Source: Candidatus Aminicenantota bacterium (lineage in GTDB: Bacteria; Acidobacteriota; Aminicenantia; Aminicenantales; UBA4085). From it: a stretch of 40,184 bases of DNA. Position numbers and translations under genes: made by a program. Positions 9,005 through 17,329 of this stretch are shown here, one piece after another; the stretch's first letter is position 1; every line of letters starts with the position of its first letter. The notes below the pieces were generated by a model. The model was not told where the DNA came from. It saw nothing but the letters and a program-made list of their open reading frames with translations, and made no database searches. The stretch lies in contig JAPKZI010000204.1 in assembly GCA_026393865.1 (NCBI GenBank), positions 1 through 40,184 on the forward strand, given 5' to 3'.

Positions 9005-9678
9005 TGGCCGTCCGATACATCTTTAACTCAGCGGGCGCCTATGTCGCCTTCATCTCGGGAGGCCATCTGTTTTCTCCTTCAGGAGAGTGGCGTGGTTTCA
9101 TCCAAAAAGGCAACGAGGTCTATCGATCGGACGGCAATTTTCTTGGCTACCTCCTGGATGACGATCGAATCGCCCGCCGACGCGGCGAGCCGAGACGTCC
9201 TCCTCTCATGAGTCCACTTCGTCCTCTTCGGCCCCTGACGCCCCTCCGTCCGCTCCGCCGCCTGCGCATGCCCCGGCTGCAGTACCCCTACGAGGATGGG
9301 TTTGAGGCTTCAGGACCCGAAGCGGGCCTAACCGTTGGATTGTCCGATCTCGATTATTTAGAGGGCGCTCTCCTCATGGCTGATGACGGGACATTCTTGG
9401 GGCTCGTCACTCGCAATCCTTTTGACGAAAACTCCTTGTCCAACCAGTTCGGATCTTACGGCAGCCGATACAGTTCGACCTCAAGCTTCAATCCGTACGG
9501 TCAGTATGGGAGTCCTTATGGTTCCCATTCACCGTTTAATGAGAACACGTCTACGCCGCCCCGTTTTATGAAAGATGGCAATATCCTGGCCTATTTCACG
9601 GTCAATCACAACATTTCACCTCGCGTGGAACCTCATCGTTTGCTTGCGTGGCTTGGGCAAGAGGCAAGCGCAGGCTAA
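9004..9678 (+). CDS. 4-fold beta-flower-like protein with Pro-Leu-Arg linker
   Basis: GTG start overlaps the upstream TAG (TAGTG); YIFNSAGAYVAFISGGHLFSPSGEWRGFI...VYRSDGNFLGYLL repeats; (PLR)n segment. Confidence 0.6.
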   Translation: MAVRYIFNSAGAYVAFISGGHLFSPSGEWRGFIQKGNEVYRSDGNFLGYLLDDDRIARRRGEPRRPPLMSPLRPLRPLTPLRPLRRLRMPRLQYPYEDGFEASGPEAGLTVGLSDLDYLEGALLMADDGTFLGLVTRNPFDENSLSNQFGSYGSRYSSTSSFNPYGQYGSPYGSHSPFNENTSTPPRFMKDGNILAYFTVNHNISPRVEPHRLLAWLGQEASAG

Positions 9679-9683
9679 ACACC

Positions 9684-9941
9684 ATGGCCAATAAAGAAGC
9701 CACAGCCCGTATCAAGATCAATAAACTGCTCGAAGCGACAGGCTGGCGCTTCTTTCCGGAAGGGAGCGCGCCCGCCAACATCCGCCTTGAGCCCAGCGTG
9801 ACGATCAAGTCATCTGATCTGGAAGCACTCGGCGAGAACTTCGAGAAGACCGCTTTTGCTGTATCAGAATTCGATATTCTTGCCATGTCAAGCCCGAGAA
9901 GCCTTATCCCAGCTCGCTCGTTGTCAAATTCTTCTTCCTGA
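9684..9941 (+). pseudogene. Truncated type I restriction enzyme R subunit (HsdR N-terminus)
   Basis: NKEATARIKINKLLEATGWRFFPEGSAPANIRLEPSVTIKSSDLEALGENFEKT is the HsdR N-terminal signature; sequence departs after FEKT and soon stops. Confidence 0.72.
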
Positions 9942-10428
9942 AGCAGGCTGATTTCGTTGAGATATTGTCAAAAGTTGAGTATGGGCCGGAGTTGAGCATA
10001 TCCCGTTAATCGCCGTTTAAGCCGCCTTTTTCATGAGGCTGTCGGCCAATACGGCGCTTTGAATCACAGGCGCCCAGCTTAATTATGGGCTTTTCGAGTA
10101 GAGGGGGAGGACCGGCCCTTCCAGTGATGAAGGGACCAGTCCTTGAAAAACTCCTCGAGAAGCCGGCAGGGAACTCTTATTTCTGTGTTATATACGAGGC
10201 ATGGCTCGCTACGCATTGCCACCGACCGGCAATTTTAATCAATGATATTTTTAATAAATCTTATGGCATATTATCCAGCACAATTGCCGTTTTATGAACC
10301 CAACAGCGTTGCTCGCGAACTTGGGAATACTCTTCCTCCGATGCCGACCAAAATCCCAAGGCCCCATCGTCTCTTGACTCATTCCGGCCACAAAGAAGTA
10401 TAATGACTATCCAGCGCCGCTTTGCTCC

Positions 10429-10473
10429 GATCAGTGGCCGTTTTGAACGGGAATCACTGGCCGGATTGACCGG
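10429..10473. repeat. Two 22-bp near-repeats, IS21-type terminal-repeat-like remnant
   Basis: GATCAGTGGCCGTTTTGAACGG and AATCACTGGCCGGATTGACCGG, 23-bp period; no transposase ORF nearby. Confidence 0.35.
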
Positions 10474-10497
10474 AACCTACAAGAAAGGGAGGTTATA

Positions 10498-10659
10498 ATG
10501 GGAGGCGTTCACGACGGGAAAGAAAAGTTGGAAAATCTTATAAGAAAAACTAGGATTCAAAGGAACGAACAGAAAAAGAGCACACAAAGAAAGAGCGAAA
10601 AAAATAAGCTTATATTGCAGCTTACGATTCCTTCCCGCCGGGGAAGAAGAAAGAAATGA
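10498..10659 (+). CDS. Small basic ORF (53 aa), hypothetical
   Basis: SD GGGAGG then ATG; MGGVHDGKEKLENLIRKTRIQRNEQKKSTQRKSEKNKLILQLTIPSRRGRRKK; below the supplied ORF cutoff. Confidence 0.35.
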   Translation: MGGVHDGKEKLENLIRKTRIQRNEQKKSTQRKSEKNKLILQLTIPSRRGRRKK

Positions 10660-10770
10660 TTACAGTCAATGATCATGTTGGTCAGGATGGGAAAATGATT
10701 GTCTGTTGGCGCTGATTGTCGTTTGGCAGGAGGGGGAAAAAGAGGAATCACCATTATAAGGAGCAAATCA

Positions 10771-10905
10771 ATGACAAAAGAAAAAGAGAAAAGAGACAGC
10801 GAAAAAAAAGAAAAGGCGAAAAGAAAAAGAGAGAAAAGCGGAAAAGAGAAAAATAGAACTTCAAAGGATAAGAATTTCGTTTCCCGTGCCTCAAATCAGA
10901 AATGA
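10771..10905 (+). CDS. Small Lys/Glu-rich ORF (44 aa), hypothetical
   Basis: SD AAGGAG then ATG; MTKEKEKRDSEKKEKAKRKREKSGKEKNRTSKDKNFVSRASNQK; internal start of ORF 10699..10905. Confidence 0.35.
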   Translation: MTKEKEKRDSEKKEKAKRKREKSGKEKNRTSKDKNFVSRASNQK

Positions 10906-11010
10906 TATAAGCATGTTCGTCCGGTCTCCGTGCGGAAAGAGGCCGAACCGGATTGAGCGCTCGTCCACCGGGAGCTTCGCAAGAAGGGTGTCACCCGCGA
11001 GCTAGGGATT

Positions 11011-11679
11011 GTGTTGACTGTCACCGAAATAAGAAGAATTATTGTTCGTGTGGGGGCGTTGATCCTTTTCTTTGTTTCGGCTTCAGAAGCGGTGACCGCC
11101 ACGTTCAGCGGGAAATGCGTCGCTATCGGAGACGGAGACACGATCTCGGTGATGAAGGATGGGCGCGCCGTAAAAATCAGAATCGAGGGGATCGACTGCC
11201 CTGAGCTCGGCCAGGATTTCGGAACGGCGGCCAGGCGGTTCACCTCGACCCTGGTTTTCGGAAAAGTCGTAAGCTTCAAGGAATATACGCGGGATCAATA
11301 TGAGCGGATCGTCGGAAGGGTTTATATCGACGGCCAGGACCTTTCCCTGGAAATCATAAAAGCCGGACTGGCTTGGTATTACAGGTTCAGCCGTTCCGAT
11401 CCGGTCCTTTCTGCCGCCGAGAAAACGGCGCGAAAACAGAAGATCGGGCTCTGGTCCATGCCGGACCCCATCCCGCCGTGGGTCTATCGCCGGCAGAAGA
11501 GAATCGGAAACCGCCGAGAAACCCGCCTTCGGCCATTTGACGTTTTCCCCGGCGCGGCCCTATCTGGAAAAGTCCTTGGAGGGCGTCCCGCCCGGCAAAT
11601 ATCTGCTGTATTTTTTGCCGAGGACGCGATCTCCAAGGCCGTGGCTTTCACCCGGACGGGGCTGGTCATTTTGCCCTAA
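11011..11679 (+). CDS. Thermonuclease / SNase-like nuclease, secreted
   Basis: N-terminal hydrophobic segment; GDGDTISVMKDGRAVKIRIEGIDCPELGQDFG...GRVYIDGQDLSLEIIKAGLAWYYRFS; C-terminal frame uncertain. Confidence 0.85.
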   Translation: MLTVTEIRRIIVRVGALILFFVSASEAVTATFSGKCVAIGDGDTISVMKDGRAVKIRIEGIDCPELGQDFGTAARRFTSTLVFGKVVSFKEYTRDQYERIVGRVYIDGQDLSLEIIKAGLAWYYRFSRSDPVLSAAEKTARKQKIGLWSMPDPIPPWVYRRQKRIGNRRETRLRPFDVFPGAALSGKVLGGRPARQISAVFFAEDAISKAVAFTRTGLVILP

Positions 11680-11785
11680 GCGAATTCTTTATTTCCCCTT
11701 GCCTTTTATAGTCCGAATTCGTAAAATTCTCGGTTTTTGACAAAAAGTGGCAACTAGCCTTTTGGGGTGATGGAAAAACAAAAAA

Positions 11786-11817
11786 AATCACCTCGTCAAT
11801 GCTCCGTCGAGGCGATT
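11786..11817 (-). terminator. Hairpin with T-tract on the minus strand (terminator-like)
   Basis: AATC(A)CCTCG-N12-CGAGG(C)GATT; on the minus strand the stem is followed by TTTTTTTTGTTTTT. Confidence 0.4.
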
Positions 11818-11933
11818 GACCAAAATTGTCACTTAGCCCATTATTAAGGCGGAATCAAAAATGAAATGATTCTCCATGAAGGCGAAAAGAGAAAAATCGG
11901 CGGGCCAAGCGTCTTTTACAAAGAGAGACAAAA

Positions 11934-11950
11934 TTGACAATAATTGTCAA
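11934..11950. promoter_or_regulatory. Perfect palindrome TTGACAAT-A-ATTGTCAA upstream of pilB
   Basis: 8-bp arms, 1-nt spacer, about 30 bp before the pilB start. Confidence 0.5.
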
Positions 11951-11980
11951 TTCGATTAACGTTAGGTTAAAGGGATAAAC

Positions 11981-13705
11981 ATGGGTTCGACGCTCGGTGA
12001 AATTCTAGTGCGGGAGAAGCTCTTGTCGGCGGACGAGCTCAAGTCCGCCCAGGAGTTCCAAAGAAAACACGATATCTCCCTGGGGAGCTCCATCATCGCC
12101 CTGGGGCTCGTGACCGGAGAGGAAATGGCCCAGGGCTTGAGCCGGCAGCTGGGATATCCCCATATCCACCTTGACCAGTTCGAAATCTCTCCCGAGATCC
12201 TCAGCCTGATCCAGGCGGATGTGGCTAAAAAATACATGATCATGCCCGTCCAGAGGATCCGCTCATTCCTGACCCTGGCCATGGTCGATCCAACCGACCT
12301 GGACGTAATCGAGGATATCCGTTTCAGGACGGGCCTGTCCATCCAACCCGTGATCGCCTCGGAAAGCGGAATCGCCGGCGCCATCAGCAAACATTACGGC
12401 GTTTCAAGCGCCCTCCGGCCCAAGCACGTCACCGAGGACATCGAACTGGGCGAAGACTCCAAGATCACCATCGTCGAAGAAGGCGATGAAGAGCTTGAAG
12501 CCGAGGATACCGGCCCTCCGGCGGACGAAGCTCCCGTCATCACCATGGTCAATACCATTTTCGTCGACGCCATCAAAAAGGGCGTCAGCGACGTCCATTT
12601 CGAACCTTATGAGAAAACCTTCCGGGTCCGCTACCGGATCGACGGCGTGCTCTACGAGACCATGAACCTGTCGATGAAGTTCCGCGACCCCGTCCTCTCC
12701 CGGGTCAAGATCCTATCGAACATGAACATCGCCGAGAAGCGGCTGCCCCAGGACGGCCGGATCAAGATGCGGGTCCGAACCGACAAAAACGTCCGCAAGG
12801 ACGTGGATATGCGCGTCTCGTCCCTGCCGACGATCTTCGGCGAGAAGATCGTCGCCCGCATCCTGGACCGGGATATGCTCAAGATCGACCTGACCCAGCT
12901 CGGATTCGAGCCGGAATCGCTCGAGGTCTTCAAACGGGCGATCGTCCGGCCGTGGGGCATCGTCCTGGTTACGGGCCCGACCGGCAGCGGCAAGACCAAC
13001 ACCCTTTATTCGGCGGTCTCGACCCTGAACGCGCTCGAGAAGAACATCATGACCGCCGAGGACCCGGTCGAGTTCTACATCCCCGGCATCAACCAGGTCA
13101 ACATCAAAGAGGAAATCAACCTGAACTTCGCCACGACGCTCCGGTCCTTCCTCCGCCAGGACCCGGACATCATGCTCGTCGGCGAAATGCGCGACACCGA
13201 GACGGTGGATATCGCCATCAAGGCTGCCTTGACCGGCCATCTCGTCTTCTCCACCGTCCACACCAATGATGCGGCGAGCACGATCCACCGGCTGATGAAC
13301 ATGAACGTCGAGCCGTTCCTGATCGCCGATTCCATCATCCTCATCGCCGCTCAGCGGCTCGTCCGGCGGCTCTGCAAAAAATGCGCGCTGCCGCATAAAC
13401 TGTCGGCCAAGATGTTCCAGGAGATCGGATTCTCCCCCGAGGAGGCCGAGACCGTGACCCCGCTCCAGGCGCGGGGATGCGAGGCCTGCAACCATACCGG
13501 TTACAAGGGCCGGACCGGCCTGTTCGAGGTCATGGAGGTCACTCCCGCCATCCGGGACCTCATCCTGGCCCGGGCCCAGTCCAGGGACCTCAAGAAGAAG
13601 TCCGTCGAACAGGGCATGATAACACTCCGCCGGAGCGGTCTTATCAAGATCAAAATGGGGACGACGACGATCGAAGAGGTCCTCAGGGAAACGGTCAAGG
13701 ACTAG
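11981..13705 (+). CDS. pilB: Type IV pilus assembly ATPase PilB (GspE family)
   Basis: GPTGSGKTNTLYS, EDPVE, HTNDAAST, CxxC...CxxC (CKKCALPH...CEACNHTGYKGR). Confidence 0.94.
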   Translation: MGSTLGEILVREKLLSADELKSAQEFQRKHDISLGSSIIALGLVTGEEMAQGLSRQLGYPHIHLDQFEISPEILSLIQADVAKKYMIMPVQRIRSFLTLAMVDPTDLDVIEDIRFRTGLSIQPVIASESGIAGAISKHYGVSSALRPKHVTEDIELGEDSKITIVEEGDEELEAEDTGPPADEAPVITMVNTIFVDAIKKGVSDVHFEPYEKTFRVRYRIDGVLYETMNLSMKFRDPVLSRVKILSNMNIAEKRLPQDGRIKMRVRTDKNVRKDVDMRVSSLPTIFGEKIVARILDRDMLKIDLTQLGFEPESLEVFKRAIVRPWGIVLVTGPTGSGKTNTLYSAVSTLNALEKNIMTAEDPVEFYIPGINQVNIKEEINLNFATTLRSFLRQDPDIMLVGEMRDTETVDIAIKAALTGHLVFSTVHTNDAASTIHRLMNMNVEPFLIADSIILIAAQRLVRRLCKKCALPHKLSAKMFQEIGFSPEEAETVTPLQARGCEACNHTGYKGRTGLFEVMEVTPAIRDLILARAQSRDLKKKSVEQGMITLRRSGLIKIKMGTTTIEEVLRETVKD

Positions 13706-13712
13706 GAGGAGG

Positions 13713-14831
13713 ATGATGACCGTGTTGATCCAGGACCTGCTCAGGATGGCGGTCGAGGCCGACGCGAGCGATCTCCATATCACGACTCACGTCCCTCCCC
13801 GCCTCCGGATTCACGGGGCCCTCAAATCAATCGATCATTCGGACCTGTCCTCGGCCGAGACCAAGCAGCTCGTTTACAGCCTCCTGACGGACAAACAGAA
13901 AAAGATCTTCGAGGAGAAATTGGAGTTGGACTTCTCCTTCGGTCTCAAAGATTTGGGCCGCTTCCGGGCCAACGTCTTCATGCAGAAAGGGGCCGTGGCG
14001 GCCGCTATCCGCCGTTTTCTCCCCAATATAGGGAGCTTTCAGAAGCTGGGCATCCCTCAGCGGATCGCCCAGCTCTGCTATCTTCCGCGGGGGCTGATCC
14101 TTGTCACGGGGCCGACCGGCTGCGGCAAATCGACGACTCTGGCCTGCATGATCGATCACATCAACATCGAGCGGAGTGTCCATATCATAACGGTCGAAGA
14201 CCCGATCGAATACTTCTTCACCCCGAAGAAGGCCCTGATCAACCAGCGGGAGCTTTTCGCCGACACGCTCTCGTATGGGAACGCCCTGCGCTCGGTCCTC
14301 CGGGAGGACCCCGATATCGTCCTCGTCGTAGAGATGCGGGACCTCAAGACGGTCGAGGCGACGCTCCGCGTGGCCGAGACCGGGCACCTGACCTTCTCCA
14401 CCCTCCACACGAATTCCGCCGCGGAAACGATTTCCCGCATCGTCGATATCTTCCCGCCCCAGTACCAGAACCAGGCCCGGATCATGCTCTCCATGACCTT
14501 GGAAGCCGTCCTCACCCAGGCCCTTCTGCCGCGGGCCGACGGGAAGGGCCGCGCCCTGGCCATGGAGATCCTCATCCCGAACACGGCCATCCGAAACTTG
14601 ATCCGCGAGAACAAGCTCCATCAGGTCTATTCCCAGATGCAGCTCGGCCAGGAGAAGTACGGCATGCAGACGTTCAACCAGTCCCTGGCCAACCTCTATT
14701 TCGACAAGCTCATCACGCTCGAAACGGCCATGTCCGCCACCTCCGTTCCGGAGGAATTGACGGATATGATCCAACGGAAACAATCGTTCAAGCCGACGGC
14801 CTTCAACATCGGCCTGAACGCCAAAAGATAA
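13713..14831 (+). CDS. pilT: Twitching motility ATPase PilT
   Basis: DASDLHITTHVPPRLRIHG, GPTGCGKSTTLACMID, AETGHLTFSTLHTN. Confidence 0.94.
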   Translation: MMTVLIQDLLRMAVEADASDLHITTHVPPRLRIHGALKSIDHSDLSSAETKQLVYSLLTDKQKKIFEEKLELDFSFGLKDLGRFRANVFMQKGAVAAAIRRFLPNIGSFQKLGIPQRIAQLCYLPRGLILVTGPTGCGKSTTLACMIDHINIERSVHIITVEDPIEYFFTPKKALINQRELFADTLSYGNALRSVLREDPDIVLVVEMRDLKTVEATLRVAETGHLTFSTLHTNSAAETISRIVDIFPPQYQNQARIMLSMTLEAVLTQALLPRADGKGRALAMEILIPNTAIRNLIRENKLHQVYSQMQLGQEKYGMQTFNQSLANLYFDKLITLETAMSATSVPEELTDMIQRKQSFKPTAFNIGLNAKR

Positions 14832-14842
14832 GGGGAACGACC

Positions 14843-16048
14843 ATGGCCATTTATGCTTGGAAAGGAAGAAACCGATACGGGGACGCCGTCGCCGGAGAGC
14901 GCGTCGCCAACTCGCCCGAGGAACTGACCCGAGCTCTGCAGCGCGAACAGATCACCGTGTCCTCGGTCATTCCCCAAAAAAAAGGACTCAGCATCCCCTT
15001 CCTGAAAAAGGAAAAGATCAAGCTCAAGGAGTTGTGCGTTTTCAGCCGCCAGCTGTCGGTCCTGATCGACGCGGAGCTGCCGCTGATCCAGAGCCTCAAC
15101 ATCCTCGTCGAACAGACGAAAAACAAATACTTCAAAAAGGTCCTGACGCGGGTGCGCGAGGACGTCGAAGCCGGATCCAGCCTCAACCAGGCCATGCGGA
15201 AATTCCCCAAGGCCTTCGACGACCTGTACTGCAACCTGGTCGCCTCGGGCGAGCAAAGCGGTTCACTCGACATCATGCTCCAGCGTCTCGCCGACTACAT
15301 CGAGAAGATCGTCAAGCTCCGGGCCCAGGTCAAGCAGGCGATGATCTACCCGTCGGCCATCGTCTGTTTCGCTCTCCTGACCGCGGTCTTCCTGATGTGG
15401 AAGGTCATCCCCATCTTTTCCTCGATCTTCAATGAGCTCGGCGCCCAGCTGCCGTTCCTCACCCTGGGCATCATCAAGATGAGCGATTTTCTCTCGAACT
15501 ACATTCTCTATCTGTTCCTGGGCGTGATCGCCGCGCTCTTTCTCTTCCGTTATTTTCACAAGACCCAGCAGGGGAAATGGGCGGTGGACCGCTTGCTTCT
15601 AAGGCTGCCCATGTTCGGCAAGATCATGTCCAAAGTGGCCATCTCGCGCGTCACGCGGACGTTGGGAACGCTCCTGTCCGGCGGCGTCTCGATGCTCGAA
15701 AGCCTCAAGATCACGGCCTTTACGGCCGGCAACGTCATCATCGAAAAGAGCGTCATGGACGTCCGCAAGCAGGTTTCCGAAGGCAAGAGCTTGACCCAGT
15801 CGTTCACGGCCACGGGCCGCTTCCCGTTCATGATGTCGCAAATGGTCAGCGTCGGCGAAGCCACCGGGACGCTCGACCAGATGCTGGCCAAGCTCGCCGA
15901 GTTCTACGATGACGAAGTTTCAGCGTCGGTCGCCACGCTTCTCTCGGCGCTCGAACCCATCCTCCTCGTCTTCGTCGGCGGGATCGTCGGGACGCTCATC
16001 CTGTCCATGTATCTACCGATCTTCAATTTGATGTCACAGATCCAATGA
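14843..16048 (+). CDS. pilC: Type IV pilus inner-membrane platform protein PilC
   Basis: T2SSF-type architecture; FSRQLSVLIDAELPLIQSLNIL, LEPILLVFVGGIVGTLILSMYLPIF. Confidence 0.93.
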   Translation: MAIYAWKGRNRYGDAVAGERVANSPEELTRALQREQITVSSVIPQKKGLSIPFLKKEKIKLKELCVFSRQLSVLIDAELPLIQSLNILVEQTKNKYFKKVLTRVREDVEAGSSLNQAMRKFPKAFDDLYCNLVASGEQSGSLDIMLQRLADYIEKIVKLRAQVKQAMIYPSAIVCFALLTAVFLMWKVIPIFSSIFNELGAQLPFLTLGIIKMSDFLSNYILYLFLGVIAALFLFRYFHKTQQGKWAVDRLLLRLPMFGKIMSKVAISRVTRTLGTLLSGGVSMLESLKITAFTAGNVIIEKSVMDVRKQVSEGKSLTQSFTATGRFPFMMSQMVSVGEATGTLDQMLAKLAEFYDDEVSASVATLLSALEPILLVFVGGIVGTLILSMYLPIFNLMSQIQ

Positions 16049-17319
16049 CCACCGTCAAACGCGGTTTCCGGGCGCTGATCATCTCGCGCTTGATCATCGT
16101 CACCACCCTGCTCGTGGGCGCCGTGGTCATCCAGATGTCCACGGACTCGTTCCTGCCGCTCGGCCCCTTCTATGCCCTGATCGCCGGGTCCTATGCCCTC
16201 AGCTTGATCTATCTCCTTCTCTTCCGCTGGGAGACCCATCACCGCGCCCAGGCTTATCTCCAGATCGTCTTCGACCTCCTCCTGATCACGATGCTCGTTT
16301 ACATCTCCGGGGGCATCAACGGCAACCTCTATTTTCTTTATGTGTTCGCCATCGTCGCGACGAGCCTCGTCCTCGGCAATCGCGCGGCCTATTTGGCCGC
16401 ATCCCTGGCGGCGATCCTGTTCGGGGGGCTCGCCGATGGGATGTATTACAAGCTGATCCCTTATTTTCGCCAAGACCAGTTCCGCGAGATCTCGGTGGGC
16501 CTTGTGCTCTATACGATCTTCCTGGCCTGGGGCCTTTTCTTCGTGATGGCGTTCCTCGTCAATCATCTGGCCCAGAGCCTCCGGAGCGCGCGCGAGGCGC
16601 TGGCCGGCGCGCAAAAGGAGCTCGAGATCAAGGAACGCCAGGCGGCCGTGGGCCGCATGTCGGCGCTCATTGCCCACGAGATCCGAAATCCTCTGGCCGC
16701 GATCTCGGGATCGGTTCAGGTCCTCAAGAAAGAGCTTGCCGTGAATCCGGAGCAGGCCAGGCTGATGGACATCGTCCTGACCGAATCGCAGCGCGTATCC
16801 CAGTCGATCGACCAGTTCCTGAGCCTGGCCGCGCCCGGCAAGGAGAGCTTCACGACCTTCGACCTGGCCCAGACCATGCGGGAGACGATGACCATGCTCA
16901 AGATGAGCGGCGAGCTCGACGGGCGGACCGCGGTCAAGGGCAATTTCGAGACCGCGCGATTGGATTTTTATGGTAACCCCGGCCAGCTGAAACAGGTCTT
17001 TTGGAACTTGACGCGGAACGCCCTGCGGGCCATGCCCGGCGGCGGCGAGCTGACCATCGACTTCGTCCGTGAGGCCAGGGATCGGGTAGCCCTGCGCTTT
17101 GCCGACACCGGCAAAGGCATGTCGGAGGAGGAGAAGGCGCGCATGTTCGAGCCGTTCTTCTCCCGCTTCGAGGGCGGATTGGGATTAGGGCTGGCCGTTG
17201 TTAAAAAAATCGTGGATGACTACGAGGGTCAGATCCGCGTCGTGTCCGAGACGCTCCGCGGCACGGAGATCCTCATCGCCCTGCCCTTGAGGCCGGCCAA
17301 GACGGCCGAAAGAGAATGA
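16045..17319 (+). CDS. pilS: Sensor histidine kinase, PilS-like
   Basis: TM segments, H-box IAHEIRNPLAAISGSVQVL, FADTGKGMSEEE; overlaps the pilC stop. Confidence 0.85.
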   Translation: MTTVKRGFRALIISRLIIVTTLLVGAVVIQMSTDSFLPLGPFYALIAGSYALSLIYLLLFRWETHHRAQAYLQIVFDLLLITMLVYISGGINGNLYFLYVFAIVATSLVLGNRAAYLAASLAAILFGGLADGMYYKLIPYFRQDQFREISVGLVLYTIFLAWGLFFVMAFLVNHLAQSLRSAREALAGAQKELEIKERQAAVGRMSALIAHEIRNPLAAISGSVQVLKKELAVNPEQARLMDIVLTESQRVSQSIDQFLSLAAPGKESFTTFDLAQTMRETMTMLKMSGELDGRTAVKGNFETARLDFYGNPGQLKQVFWNLTRNALRAMPGGGELTIDFVREARDRVALRFADTGKGMSEEEKARMFEPFFSRFEGGLGLGLAVVKKIVDDYEGQIRVVSETLRGTEILIALPLRPAKTAERE

Positions 17320-17329
17320 GAGGCCCGAG

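Noticed and set aside
10085-10297. 70-aa plus-strand ORF
   Set aside because: No SD or family evidence; lies in a remnant-rich stretch.
12713-13783. 356-aa minus-strand ORF antisense to pilB
   Set aside because: Asp/Arg-rich shadow frame; the pilB strand carries all ATPase motifs.
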